NCBI GenBank assembly: GCA_035610835.1
Contig: CM069447.1
Span: 59,775,048-59,839,047 of the forward strand
Direction of reading: 5' to 3'
Source: Ophiura sarsii
Taxonomy: Eukaryota > Echinodermata > Ophiuroidea > Amphilepidida > Ophiuridae
DNA length: 64,000 bases
Shown: positions 1-11,569 of the stretch, in pieces
Numbering within the stretch: the stretch's first letter is position 1
Layout: each line of letters begins with the position of its first letter
Program-made: the position numbers and the translations under genes
Notes under the pieces: generated by a model
The model's input: the letters and a program-made list of their open reading frames with translations, nothing else
The model's database searches: none
What the model was told of the DNA's origin: nothing

Positions 1-1107
1 TCTATGAGTGAAATCCCCATCCCGTACGCGATCACATCGGACCGTGTATCTTCAGTAGTTGATAGTCCGATCCATGATAGTATAAATAGGCGTTAATCAT
101 TAGTGATGCTCATGATTGAAAATATACTGAAGGTTTGGCATCGATGGCCTGTATTTTTGTACGTAGTTATTAATAAAATAAAAACACGGTTTGAAGCTAA
201 ACACCTGTCTAACTTGGACATAATGTTTACCTAAACGCAATTGCTGTTGGTAAAATGATTCACAATGTTTGATTTATTTTTTTTAAATCTTATATTTATT
301 TGAGATCCATGTCATTCTTTACCTACCCATGACATAATGTTCTTTGCATTTTTGAATTCCTCATGAAATTACTAACAAGCACCTCTAGGATTGCCATGGG
401 TTACTGTCTATATTGGTTAAATAACATACAGGCTAATGAAAGTGCCCCAACAAGTTTAAATATTTTTTTAGAGTTTACGTTATATTGAATTCACTATGCC
501 CCCTACACTGATTTAAACTGCATTTTTGAATTGCCAATGTTGAGAGCTTTCCAAAAATGTATAGACCCTATACTTTTGCTATCAAAGGTTAAAAAAATTC
601 CGTTAGAGTAATTTATATAAATTGGGGTTAATATTTGCGTTTAAAAAAGCGAATAGGGGAAAAGCCGATCATGCGACTTATCCATCCATAATGAATAATT
701 GTTACATAAGGTTGACAAGTCTGTTAAAACACAGACATAATAAAGACTATTAAATAACTTAAGAAGAGACCAAAATCATGTTTGTAGCTCATACAGAGGT
801 TGATTCAAGGAAAGGCACCGCTTGGCACACACTTTTCCCCCATATAGTTTATGTGTACCTCCCCCCTTTATGCTTTGCTTTGCTTTATCCTGGCTTTTTT
901 AAATATGTTTTTGCTATTGACATGAATTTGCCTTTCATTCTTTTTTAGCTGGGCTAGTACATGAACATATGACCGTAGACATCTGCGCGCGTAGCGCGCC
1001 AAAACATAGCTATTTTTACTTTGATTTATGAACGTTCCAGAGTATTTCGAATTAGAAACCACATGTGCATATTGGTAAAGATTTTGGAAACTAATACACT
1101 TTTTGAC
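1..1107. other. AT-rich intergenic DNA, no gene recognised
   Basis: No coding frame, RNA gene or repeat with a partner elsewhere in the window was recognised. A short GC palindrome of the form GCGCGC-GTA-GCGCGC lies near 985-999 and is the only sharp local structure. Confidence 0.5.
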
Positions 1108-1181
1108 CCCCCCCCCCTCTGTTGGGGTTTTCAAAAACGTTTGTGACCCCCCCCCCCCCCCCTTTGCAGAGTATCAACACT

Positions 1182-1214
<33 letters not shown>
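1108..1214. repeat. Cluster of three poly-C homopolymer tracts
   Basis: Three C runs (about 9, 16 and 31 nt) follow each other within roughly 110 bases, separated by short spacers. Similar long poly-C or poly-G tracts recur throughout the window (for example near 5900-5983, 18261, 19110, 24428, 25423, 35427, 37319, 44200, 44740, 48620, 51132, 58420 and 62832), so they are a property of this genome or its repeat families. Confidence 0.9.
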
Positions 1215-1215
<1 letters not shown>

Positions 1216-2009
1216 CCCACCAGAGTATTTATGAACGCTCCCTTACCAAGATGTCAGCCTTTTAAATATTTTAATCATAAAATGTTATGGCAACAATTAA
1301 GGGAAAAAAAGAAAATTATAGAAGTCCTGAAAATGGTGCCCGGAGGGGACCATTAAAACTGCTTTATTTACTTACTTGGACTTAATGATATTTGGATCAT
1401 TCCACGTGATGTCATAAACAACCTTGGGAGAAGTTGTCTTCATTTCAATAATTTGGATCTACCTTTCATTTCAACACAATCAAAATATAAAGTTATTCCA
1501 AATTCATAATAAAACACCCATAAAACATCGGTGACAAGTGAGCACTGTAATCTCAAAATTGGGATCAATTTGGCTTGATAGTGTCCTAATTATCCAGGAA
1601 TCAATGCACTATTAAATCAAAAGGTTAAATCAAACTTGAATACAAATACAGAAAAGAATCTGACAACAACTTGCAATTCCATGTCTTATCTCTAACACCA
1701 AACTCAAACATAGTTCACTATAATAATCAATAGCAGGTTCATTGACCTATACCTAGGTGGTCAAATCCACCATATATGGGATTCAACAATGGATTGTCAA
1801 GCAATCTCAAGTGGCCAATTTGCACCCATTATCAGGTATCGTCATGTCACAAGCATGATGAACTTAACGCAAACACACGCTGTATCGGGCCTAATACCTA
1901 ACTTACTCAACTTCGGTGTAAGAGACTAAGAGCTTTGCAGCGGACCACGCACACAGTGGGCAGCAGCGCGGACTGTTGCACTCTTTCCAATTTACCAACC
2001 GGAGCTGCC
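1215..2009. other. Intergenic DNA, nothing recognised
   Basis: AT-rich sequence with stops in all frames and no homology to other parts of the window that I could see. Confidence 0.45.
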
Positions 2010-2670
2010 CAATACGCCATTTTATTCACAAAACACGCTAACAATCCACAATTAGAGTCCATTGAACCATCGATTACACTACTTTCCCGAATGATTTAAA
2101 TTTCGTCCAAAGAACGGGGCACTTAATATAACCCTATTTTACCTATCTACGGCATTTTCCATTCTAACAAGTACTTAAAACTCCATATTTTGGGCCACGC
2201 ATACGTTTTGGTGTGTTCAGAAATAGAAACAAAATGGTTCGTCACGCAGTTTCTCCTCAAAAACATGCTACAAATTCACAATTAAACCATCGATTACACC
2301 ACTTTCATGGACGAATTGAATCTCGACCAAACCACGGTACCCTTTAGACAACTCTATTCTATCTAAATATATCATTTTCTATTCTAACAAGCACGGCTAA
2401 TTCCATATTTTGCGCCATGCCGCGACGTCGGGGTCGGGGTGGGTTGTCTATGGAAATAGAAACAAAATGGCTCGTCGCGCAATTTCCCCTCAAAAACATC
2501 GTATAAAATCACACTTGAACCATCGATTACACTACTTTCCTGGCTGATTTCAATTTCGTCCAAACTTCAGGAAACTTCGCTATCTCTATTCTACCTATCT
2601 ATTGCATTCATTTTTCCAACAAGCGCTGCAAACTCCATATTTTGGGCCACGCACAAGTTTTGGTGATTTT
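2010..2670. repeat. Tandem repeat, about 220-233 bp, nearly three copies
   Basis: The landmark ACCATCGATTACAC recurs at about 2066, 2286 and 2519. A second landmark, CCATATTTTG followed by a GCCA-rich stretch, recurs at about 2183, 2403 and 2634, giving periods of about 220 and 232 bp. The copies are diverged, so the duplication is not recent. No coding frame is shared between copies. Confidence 0.8.
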
Positions 2671-2965
2671 GAAACCGATTAGAAAGCTCTTACCGTGCAA
2701 CTTCTATGTAAAATTTAGCGTTGCTGCATTGCGCGTCATTGGGCTACCAAATTTGGCTGGAGCAACTACTCTAAAAATGACAAAACGAAACTATATAGTC
2801 AGCCTTCGGCGACTCAATTACGTTTCGCTCGTCATAGATTCTGCTAGAATCATGCTTATAGGCCATCATCAATTGTTATGATTTACCCTTGCATTTCGGC
2901 TGCTAGAAGATTTCAATAAAGACTGTGTATACATTATAGCTCGTTCGTCTGGTATCCATGTAAGC

Positions 2966-3045
2966 ACAGTCCCTGTAGCCTAGTGGAGTAACCAATCGCC
3001 GTGATAGCGAGAGGGACCGGATTCGAGGCTGTGTATTTTTAAGGT
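2966..3045 (+). repeat. tRNA-derived SINE-like head with pol III A and B boxes
   Basis: A TAGCCTAGTGG segment at 2976-2986 fits the RNA polymerase III A box, and GGATTCGAGGC at 3019-3029 resembles the B box. Their 43-bp spacing is normal for a tRNA or tRNA-derived SINE promoter. The cloverleaf is not complete, so this is more likely a SINE head or tRNA relic than a working tRNA. No second copy was seen in the window. Confidence 0.4.
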
Positions 3046-3082
3046 CTTTGTTAATTTAATTCTCGCCAGTTTGTCCGAGTCT

Positions 3083-3156
3083 ATATGTTATTGATATAGT
3101 ATTTTGATAAAATCAATAAACATAATATTGCACTTATTTTTCGTAAATATGTCCGA
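3083..3156. repeat. Short repeat shared (inverted) with 22949-23015
   Basis: About 70 bp around TTTATTGATTTTATC-type sequence recurs in reverse complement inside the mariner-like element at 21752-23511. It immediately precedes the AAAGGTAGATG element end at 3158. Confidence 0.7.
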
Positions 3157-3157
3157 T

Positions 3158-3412
3158 TAAAGGTAGATGACCCGATCACATTTTCGTAACACAGAATTAT
3201 TTCAAACATACGGAGATTTTCATATCATATGAAAGCTCGTATTTTTCTCATCATACTGAAATTTGACGGCCTATTTCGGTATAATGACAGAGAAATCGAC
3301 GAATAGCGTTGAATTACCGCGAATGGTGGTTACTACCGATATCGTTTGTGTACTACTCAATGGGTACAGTTCACAGCATCTTGTGCGTCTAAAATAAGAA
3401 CCATAATAGCAT
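3158..3412 (+). mobile_element. Partial copy of short TIR element carrying an unoccupied insertion site
   Basis: This stretch matches 7265-7454 and 8134-8205 almost base for base, beginning with AAAGGTAGATGACCCGA and ending near CCATAATAGC. In the other copy, the junction ACCGATA / GTTTGTG is split by a 677-bp fold-back. Here the same junction is continuous near 3337-3350, so this copy records the empty site. The right end of the element is missing here. Confidence 0.8.
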
Positions 3413-3930
3413 TTTGTTGACAATTTTAGATTGCAAAAATGTGCTGATTCCAAATCCGGATGATGCCAAATTGTCACCCTTGAGCGTTTCTAGTTTGGAC
3501 CTGAAGAACATTTTCTTTTATACAAAAAAACTTAAACTACAGCCCATTTTATAATATAAAGGTCACTCATGGTTGTTGTTTTTTGACAATTATTTTTAAC
3601 AATTCTAGACTGCAAAAAAATGCTGATTCCAAATCCGGATGATGCCAAATTGTCATCCTTAGGCGTTTCTAGATATTTGGACCTGATTAACATTAATAAA
3701 AAACCCATAAAATACAGCCCGTTTTACAATATAAAGGTCAATCATGATCGGGTTTCTTTTAACAATTGTTTTGACAATTGTACACTGCAAAAATGTCATA
3801 AAGGTGCCAATTCCAAATCCAGATAATGCCAACTTGTCAGCCTTGAGCGTTTCTAGATATTTGTACCTGAATAAATCAAAAAGACCCATTAAAACACAAC
3901 CCGTTTTACAACGTAAAGGTCGTTTTATAT
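3413..3930. repeat. Tandem repeat, about 180 bp, three copies
   Basis: The block ATTCCAAATCCGGATGATGCC recurs with the landmark at about 3447, 3627 and (diverged) 3810, each followed by a GAGCGTTTCTAG-like segment and a TATAAAGGTC-like segment. Periods are about 180 and 183 bp. Short open frames here are by-products of the repetition and do not agree between copies. Confidence 0.85.
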
Positions 3931-4070
3931 AGCAGATGGAATGTTTGACGATCCTTAGTGATATGCTCATGTGATTCCACCCCAGTGGGTCGTTTTTTCA
4001 TGAGACATCCTTAGCCCGGCATGGGTAGGCTTTTCAACTGAAAATCCTTAGACATGCTCTGTCTGATTTC

Positions 4071-5114
4071 CTATCTTCTGTACAGGTTGTATTTGGTCTT
4101 TATCGACTTCTTGACTTTAGAACACATCCATGGTGGTTTCATTTTCTTGTTGTTTTTCTTCCTTGGAATGTAGTTATCAATAGCCTTGTCATAAACGTCC
4201 CTGAGGACTTGCCATGCGTCTTCACAGTTGAGATCACTCATTTTGTCTTCCCACTTTGTGTCTTTAAAAGTTTGTCCCATTTGGTCATATTCTCCCTTGC
4301 TGTAGTTAAGGCTACTTCCATGCTCGTCCTCCCTGGTAGAAATGCAAGAGTTGCAGATATAGGTCCAGTAGAGTCCAACGTGGTCGCTCTTTCCCAGTGG
4401 AGCCGTATCAATCAGGTTCTCGACCATAAATTCTTCATTTGTAAAGATCAGATCTAGTTTTGAAGGCTCTTGTCCCTCCCTATATCTGGTGGGTTTGTCT
4501 TCATGTTGAATAAGGTACAGATCTTGTATAATATCATAAAACATGCTGGCAGGGTGATTGACGCTTGCATGAACTTGTCCGTCGTCCCAATTTATTTCTG
4601 GGAAGTTGTAGTCTCCAATAAGCATGATAAGTAATACGTGGCTGTACTTAACTGTCTCAAGTTGTTTCAACTGATCATAGAATTTCTCGTTGTTCTCGTC
4701 AGAACTGTTGGGGCTGCGATAACAAACCCCTACTAGAAGATGGTCTTTGTCATTTAGTTTGATATCGCACCATGTTGAAATTTCAAATTCAGAATTGTTG
4801 AAGTCTTGTTGGGCTGTGGCTTGTAGAGATTGATGCACATACAGCAAAACTCCGCCCCATGCTCCATTTGAAGACTGCTTGTCCTTCCTAAATAGAGTGT
4901 AACCATCATCAATAGCGATCTCACTGTCAAGGACGGATTGGTCGCATGATGATTCTGTGATGCCAATTATTTTCGGGTGCCACATGCTGATAACATTGTC
5001 TAATTCAGCTCTCTTGTTCATAAAACTATTGGCATTGGTATAATAACAGTTGATCATGAATTCAGGCTTTTTGTGTTGGTTATTCGTGGTTGTGCTGGTG
5101 GTGTAGAGTGCCAT
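4071..5114 (-). pseudogene. LINE endonuclease-domain remnant (CR1-like, reverse transcriptase missing)
   Basis: This 347-residue frame encodes an exonuclease-endonuclease-phosphatase (EEP, AP-endonuclease-like) domain, the part of non-LTR retrotransposon proteins that nicks target DNA. All usual signature blocks are visible: TNANS at residues 26-30, ITES with the metal-binding Glu at 54, YRSPNS at 132-137, GDYN at 167-170, DLIFTN at 221-226 and SDH at 243-245. The wording TNANSFMNKRAEL is typical of CR1-type elements of marine invertebrates. The frame stops after a KYNLYRR segment, where the linker to the reverse transcriptase should continue, and no RT is found downstream (below 4071). The catalytic domain therefore looks intact while the element is dead. 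Losing the 3' part is the reverse of ordinary 5' truncation by target-primed reverse transcription, so a later deletion or rearrangement is likely. No host gene role is inferred. Confidence 0.85.
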
Positions 5115-5671
5115 TTTGTGGTCTTATTTGTAGTGCTGTGATTTGAAGATGGCACGCGCACGTCCGGTAAAAGTTTATCACAGCAATAGTTTCTTTTTTT
5201 GCGGTACAAATTGCGAGATTTTGATAGACTTTTTTCAATTCTTTTGATTACTTTTGGGTATTATACATTTTTATGAGTGTGCAGAGTACAAATCTCCTAA
5301 AAAAATCGCACTAGTTTGAACATTTTAAAGTTTTAAACGACCGAAATCGGCGTAAGGTCCGTCCATGGTTATGGCCTGTACATACCCGACTAGATGTAGC
5401 GACTTGTAAAAGGCGAGTTTACTTCTCAGTTAATTTTCTAGGCCATGGAACATGCGCAATGAATACAAAAAGAGAAAGTTACTTTCTGGCAATTATATCA
5501 TCATTGTATGACTATGAGAGCTTTCTGTGATCGTACTTCGTGTCCATTTAAATTGAATCCAGCTTTCGGCAGCTTGGTGCTAAGCATTGGTTTCCAGTTT
5601 CCAATACGATTTATTCCGTAAAATATATACTACCGGGTTCCAAATTGTCGGTTCCTCTCATAATGCTTAGC
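5115..5671. other. Intergenic DNA with outer inverted repeat
   Basis: No gene recognised. A segment at about 5545-5588 (AAATTGAATC ... CAGCTTGGTGCTAAGC) is repeated in reverse complement at about 6100-6145, on the far side of the MITE at 5672-6098. That MITE therefore sits inside a larger, older inverted repeat. Confidence 0.55.
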
Positions 5672-5941
5672 CAGGGCTGTCAACTCTCCCGCATTAGGCG
5701 GGAGTCTCCCGCATAGACACTCTTTCTCCCGCACTCCCGCATAGCATATAAAATCTCCCGCATCAACAAAATTACCTCAATTAAAGTGTGTATCAACACC
5801 TTTATACTAGCTTCCGTCGGTACATTTGCAATTTTGGGTACATTTGCGATTTTGACCATGCAATTTTCGTGCGGATTTGAGGAAAACATCATCCCTACCC
5901 CCCCCCCCCCCGGAAAACATCATCCCTACCCCCCCCCCCCC

Positions 5942-5983
<42 letters not shown>

Positions 5984-6098
5984 ACCCCACTTATCAGGAT
6001 TTCAGCTGCTGACGGGGAAAAAATTGTGCATGTTTTACGATTATTTTTTTGAGTGTGTATCTCTCCCTCCCAGCAAATCCCAAAAGTTGACAGCCCTG
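5672..6098. mobile_element. hAT-like MITE with poly-C core
   Basis: Ends are CAGGGCTGTCAACT on the left and its complement GTTGACAGCCCTG on the right. The heptamer GCTTAGC lies directly on both sides (5665-5671 and 6099-6105), a likely target duplication one base shorter than the 8 bp usual for hAT. The interior holds about five CTCCCGCAT-type repeats and two C runs separated by a duplicated GGAAAACATCATCCCTA segment, the second run being more than 40 nt. Nothing in it codes for a transposase. Confidence 0.7.
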
Positions 6099-7264
6099 GC
6101 TTAGCACCAAGCTGCTCAAAATGAGATTCATTTAAATTGAATTTAGGCAAATTGTTACTGGTGACCTGCGTCGTCTGATCTGTGGATAAAATAGGTAGTG
6201 CGCCCTCTTTACGACGTATCATTGATTCATTATTCTATTCTACTTCCGGTAGGTAGGGTCAGGATTTTTTTCAACGAAGTCAGTGATTTAGAAAACATTG
6301 TCCGGTTATTACTCAAATATTAATGTAAATTCTTTAAAAGACTTGAATTCATCAATATCACTTAGAATACGTTTAAAGTATTTAAAAGCGTTAAAAAGCG
6401 AAGCCGCGAAGGTAAGTCCAGTATCTTTTAATTTTGTTGGACGCGTTTTAAATATTTCACTTTTCAGTCTTTTATTTTTTAGATAGAATTAGAAAGTAAG
6501 TAAGCTTAATTTAAGCCTGGATCTGGATCTGGATAGATTACTCCAGCAAAACGGAATATCCGCATCACGCTAGAGTTGATGACATGAACTAATGAATGTT
6601 GTGTCTGGGTAGACTGTTTCCATTTGTTGATGCTGTAGCATGTCTGCATGTTTGCTCGTTGAAGTGGTTCCGGATCATTGTTTTGAAGGGGTTATTATGC
6701 TACATCATGTACTATCAAGTACCATGACTATAATAGTACTACGACGTAGTCCCAATCGGTACCGTGCAAGTCAATCCTAGCAGGTGTCCAAATTCGCCCA
6801 CTGATATTAAAAGTGGGCAAACATGGGCACCAAGACAAAATGCGTAATAAATTCACTATTTTTCATGTTTGAAACCCAAAATAATTGTTCCAATAAAAAT
6901 GGAATAAAAATCTGCTGGGGAGAGGTTTAAGTTTGATTTCCTGTTTGAATTAAGCAAGTTATGATGTTTGTTGAAGGGCTGGGGCAGTTGGTGATTTTGG
7001 TGTTGGGAGGCTTGATATCTCCCAGCACTATATCTGGGGGAGCTGAGCTCACTAGCCAAAATGATGTCATAGGTACTTGTAGCCAATTGAATACTGGGTG
7101 TGTCCGAGACATCCACTCAGCATCAAGCAAAAGTTTTGTCTATTGTAAAAAAGTTTAAGTAGCGATGGGCACAACGGTACCATAATGATTTTTGCGATAG
7201 AAATAGGTGGAGTGTATACTACAGTACTCTCATCCCTATTGAATTGTGTATGAATATTGATGTA
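6099..7264. other. Intergenic DNA, no gene recognised
   Basis: Open frames of up to 98 codons occur on both strands but show no domain or composition that marks a gene. A GGATCT triplet repeat (CTGGATCTGGATCTGGAT) lies near 6517-6535. Confidence 0.4.
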
Positions 7265-8297
7265 TAAAGGTAGATGACCCGATCACATTTTCGTAACGCA
7301 GAATTATTTCAAACATATGGAGATTTTCATATCATATGAAAGCTCGTATTTTTCTCATCATCATACTGAAATTTGACGGCCTAATTCGGTATAATGACAG
7401 AGAAATCGACGAAATAGCGTTGAATTACCGCGAATGGTGGTTACCACCGATATAAAGACATCAAAAAAAGTAACTCGGCTGTTGTAAAAGCACCTATAAT
7501 TTTAAAATTGTTACTCATATTCTAAAAATGAAAATACCAGGAGACGGACAATTTAATTACGGTGATTTTGACACCTTGTTTGTTAAAATCGATAAAGTAT
7601 TGTTGTCGCGGTATGTGCTTACAAATGAAAAGTGCCATTTCCATTGTTGCAGTAACTCCATCCTATATAGATCTCTCTGATTCAGCGTGAAGATAATAGC
7701 GGGAATTTTGATAGTTTGCCCATGGCGATGACCTGTCCTGTCTGTCTCTCGGACCTTCTGAGCATTTGGAGTTTTAAATTCATTCTTAAATTTTAATTGT
7801 AAAGAAGTACGACTGTCATCCCCATTAAATTTGTCCTGGATTATGCTAATCAAGTTTACAGCACAATAAGAATAGCTAATCAAAATTCCCGCTATTATCT
7901 TCACGCTGAATCAGAGAGATCAATAGGAGCTAATGCAACAATGGAAATGGGCACTTTTCATCTGTAAGCACATACCGCGACAACAATACATTATCGATTT
8001 TAACAAACAAGGTGTCAAAATCACCGTAATAAAATTTTCTGTCTCCTGGTATTTTCATTTTTAGAATATGAGGAACAATTTTAAAATTATAGGTGCTTTT
8101 ACAACAGCCGAGTTACTTTTTTTGATGTCTTTAGTTTGTGTACTACTCAATGGGTACAGTTCACAGCATCTTGTGCGTCTAAAATAAGAACCATAATAGC
8201 TATATGCATCTCAAATTTTGGGACACGACCTTTTTAAGGATGACCTTTCATGTAGAATAGAAAACTTCAAGTTGAAAATCGGAACATCTACCTTTAA
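7265..8297 (+). mobile_element. Short TIR element interrupted by a fold-back insertion
   Basis: The left end TAAAGGTAGATGACCCGA (7265) and right end CGGAACATCTACCTTTA (to about 8297) are inverted copies of each other with few mismatches, so the element was roughly 350 bp before the nested insertion. A partial copy lies at 3158-3412. No protein is encoded. Confidence 0.75.
7455..8131. mobile_element. Nested fold-back element with about 255-bp arms and TA target duplication
   Basis: The sequence starting AAGACATCAAAAAAAGTAAC is mirrored by GTTACTTTTTTTGATGTCTT at the right end. The arms (about 7455-7715 and 7877-8131) match nearly throughout, leaving a central loop of about 160 bp. TA dinucleotides flank both ends (7453-7454 and 8132-8133). 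The minus-strand open frame of 115 codons spanning the loop and part of an arm has no recognisable domain and is treated as non-coding. Confidence 0.85.
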
Positions 8298-8403
8298 GGG
8301 GAGTATGTGGCCAATGATATGCTGGGTTTCATGACAACCAGTTATGCAGTGGTTTAGGGACAACCAATCAGCTTTGAGGAAAAAAGTTTGTGGATATCCT
8401 AAA

Positions 8404-8554
8404 ATAGTGATGGGCTAACTTTTATTTTGTTCTCTCTCTTTTTTTCTTTCTTTTGGGATTTTTGAAGAATTATTTTGATATATTTATTGTAATGAGTGTG
8501 GATTAGTTTTTTTGGGTGTTTTTGTGTTGATATATTTTTGTTTTGGGTGTGATT
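8404..8554 (+). repeat. GT-rich strand-asymmetric tract, left part
   Basis: The plus strand is dominated by T and G with very little A or C. The tract resumes at 9919 after the hAT element; the two parts were contiguous before insertion, as the shared octamer GTGTGATT at the junctions shows. Confidence 0.65.
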
Positions 8555-9918
8555 CATGGGTCGATTTTAACTTTTTTAACAACTTGTCCGTTGAAAAAGC
8601 TTGGGCCAGCTGTTGTATTTTACAACTTGCCCGCCAGCATTTCAGCTTGCCCTTACATTTTTCTGAGTTTCAAGGTATTTCAGAGTTCATTCATTCATTC
8701 ATTCATTCATAAAAGTTACAATTTTTCCTCATAATAAATCCAAATTCATGGCGTCGGAGCTATACACACGTGTGTACACACACGGAAAATCCTGTATTGA
8801 CATCGATATTTGGCCATCGTATTACTGTTTTGGTACACCATAAAATACCGTCAAATTCTACATTTCAATAGATAAAACATAGATTTAGTTGCTTATAATA
8901 GTTTCAAGAAAGGTATAAACACCTTCAGCAAACCATCAATGTTTTACTCGCCGAACGACGATGTACTTTTTTCTTTTTTGGATATTTTTAGATTGACCTG
9001 AGAGGTCAATAAATTTGTGAATACGTCATCAGTATATGAAGAGGTATTTTGCAAAAGGGCCTACATCCACTTCGGCTCTTATTGAGAAAAAGTCAAAAAA
9101 CTGTTTCTAAATATTCAAGTTGAGCAATTGAAAAACTGAATGGATTAGGAAAGAGGTACACTACATACTAATTGAAATTGATATAAATTTTAAATGTGCT
9201 AGTTTTAATTTTTTTTAAAATCATGTTTACATTTTTTGAAAATTTGGATGTAGGCCCTTTTGCAACAAAACTCCATCTGTTTGTACATAAAGACAAAATA
9301 CCACACACAAAAAATCATTTATTTTAATCATTGAAAATAAATAAGTTTGATATTGAAATGTATAGGTCACAATCATATGTTTCAAGGAAATAATATAATA
9401 TAATTCTGGATACAGGCCCTTTTGCAACAAAACAACAATTTCAATGGCTGTTTACAATGAGATGTAGGTATTTTTGAAAAAAATGACTTTGTTTCCTTGA
9501 AACATATGATTTTTCCCCATACATTTCTATATCAAACTCATTTTTTGAAAAAATGCACCATAGCCCTTTTGCAAAATACCTCTTCATATGCGCAGATTCG
9601 ATAAATAATTAAACATAAAATATAAATAATTAAATGTGTGCATACGTCATTAAAAGCATCATATTTAGGGTGTATCGGTACCAGATACAGCGCATTTGAT
9701 CGGCGAAGTTGACATTTCTGACAAAACGAGAACGAGGCAAACCCGGAAGTTAGAAGGCGATTGCTGTGAGTGAAATATGGAAATACGCACATACCTACGA
9801 GTCATAATAAGCTTAGATTGACAAGTGGACACACGGGCAAGTAAAGGCTGTACTACAACTTGCCAGACGCATTTACAACTCTCAATTGCCAACGGGCAAG
9901 CGTTAATGTCGAACCCTG
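8555..9918. mobile_element. hAT-type non-autonomous element with 8-bp target duplication
   Basis: Termini CATGGGTCGATTTTAAC (left) and GTTAATGTCGAACCCTG (right) are imperfect inverted repeats. GTGTGATT is duplicated exactly at 8547-8554 and 9919-9926. An 8-bp duplication and a CAGGGTTCGA-like terminus are typical of the hAT superfamily. No transposase frame survives, and a second MITE is nested at about 9035-9590. A run of the CATT tetranucleotide lies near 8686-8709. Confidence 0.8.
9035..9590 (+). mobile_element. Nested MITE with TGCAAAAGGGCC motif, copy 1
   Basis: Left end ATATGAAGAGGTATTTTGCA is mirrored by TGCAAAATACCTCTTCATAT on the right. TTGCAAAAGGGC occurs four times inside, in both orientations. 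A second copy lies inverted at about 12086-12697. Confidence 0.8.
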
Positions 9919-10560
9919 GTGTGATTATGTTGTTTTAATGGCTTTTTAAGGTGTTTTATTGTTGTTTTCTTGTTCAGTTTTTTTATTTTTTATTTTTGTC
10001 TATATTAACTTTATTTATTTATTCATTAATTTATTTATCTATTTACTGTTTGTGTTTGGTAACATTTATTTACTTGTTTATTTATCAATGTTTTTCTTTT
10101 CTTTTATTGTTTTAAGTGTTATGGGGTGGGGTCTTGTGGGTATTCTAGTAGATTTGGGGACAATCTTGTGCTTCTTGGCTTGTTTGATTCTTTTTGTTGT
10201 TTCTTTTTCTTTGTTTTTCTGTCGTTTTTCTTGGAGTGGGCTGTGGGGATTGTCTTTTTCTTCGGGTGTGGGTGGGCTGTTTGTTTTTTCGGGTAGGGGG
10301 TATTGTCTTTATCGGGGGGGGGGTCTTTTTTCTGGATAATGGGTGCTGGGAAACATCTTTATTTTATTCTTTGTTGTTGTTTTTTCTCAAGGGGGGGGGG
10401 GGGGGTATTGTATTTGCTTTTTTGCTCTTTTTCTGGATATTGGGTGCAGGGAAACAGCTTCTAATATGATTCATTTCGTAACTTGTGGAGGGGATGTTTG
10501 TATGGTGGTGGCTGATGTGTGTTAGGATTATTGCTCTTTTTTGTGTTGAAATTGGTCTTT
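9919..10560 (+). repeat. GT-rich strand-asymmetric tract, right part
   Basis: A 640-bp stretch with T/G on the plus strand and long G runs near 10314 and 10390. A duplicated phrase TTTTTTCTGGATA-TGGGTGC-GGGAAACA occurs near 10325-10352 and 10428-10455. Long hydrophobic open frames here are a consequence of T-rich composition and are not called as genes. Confidence 0.65.
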
Positions 10561-11460
10561 ATTAGCTACAAGAAAATGTCTTCATCATTAGCAAATGGAC
10601 GAATAAGGTCAGAATACTGCTGTACTGGAATGTTGTTGTTGAGTTCTACACCTATCAAAAGATGTAAGTTCCCCCCTAGCATATACTAAAATATTTCCAA
10701 AAATATTTGATGAATTTAAATAATTGTCAGCTAGAAAGATGCACCCAATTGGGCTATTCCATTTATTAATGGTACACCCCCTATAGAAGGCAAGCATTTT
10801 TGTACTGAAAATTTTGGGAATTCCCACTGCAAAATTGTGTTGCCTTCTATAGGGGTGTGACCAAAACTGCTTCAAAAAGCAGGGGAGGGGGTGGGGAGGG
10901 GGGAGGGGGAGGGGAACATAGTGCAGAGTTGAGAGGGTGGGGCTTACACATTGAAGTGGCAAGGATGTGTGGACGGGACTCGGGGTAAATTGGTGAGGAA
11001 CTTTAAGGCAAAACCACGGTGTAATTTGGTGAGGATAGTGCAAATCAGTGAGTGTGTGGGGGTGCGTTTGTTAACTTATTTCTCCATTAGTTTTGATCAA
11101 AGTGGCGCCTAATTTGCATGTAAGATAGAGGAAATAACGGGACGTGTGATTTTTAAGTATATTCCAGTGAAATTGGTCAACAATTGGCTCCAAAAAACCG
11201 GAATAAAACCGAAATAAAACTTGAATTTTGCTCACAAATGCCACTAGAAGTGCACGATTTTGTGCGTTGCGCGTACTATCGCGTAATCATATACCGTGTA
11301 ACGCGTCGCGTACATGTTTGTGGAAGGGCTCACTGCCGCGGCATTACGCACTCCTACACATGGCACATAAGCCACACGGGAAATGGTTATAGGCCTGTTG
11401 GTTATGGGTTATGGTGTCATGTCGGGTGGGGGTAAAACCACAGAAAATGGTTTAGAATAG
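10561..11460. other. Intergenic DNA with a mini-hairpin element
   Basis: No gene recognised. The only structured piece is a roughly 92-bp hairpin at 10771-10862, where CCCCTATAGAAGGCAA is mirrored by TTGCCTTCTATAGGGG around a loop of about 45 bp. This could be a very small fold-back MITE; no second copy was noticed. Confidence 0.5.
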
Positions 11461-11569
11461 GCATAGGGTTATCATGGTTATAGTGATGTGGTACAAGTAG
11501 CGTTTAGTGAGGGTTGATAGAGCAACCTGATCTCTTTACTTTAAATTGGCATGCCAAACAATCCAAGGG

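Noticed and set aside
5786..6222. Proline- or glycine-rich open frames
   Set aside because: They translate the poly-C core of the MITE at 5672-6098.
6856..7158. Overlapping open frames on both strands around 7.0 kb
   Set aside because: No domain, splice evidence or composition that favours either strand.
7557..7904. 115-codon minus-strand open frame
   Set aside because: It straddles an arm and the loop of the fold-back element and shows no domain.
9959..10339. 126-codon hydrophobic open frame resembling a membrane protein
   Set aside because: T-rich composition alone produces Phe/Leu-rich frames; there is no ATG at its start, no domain, and overlapping frames look the same.
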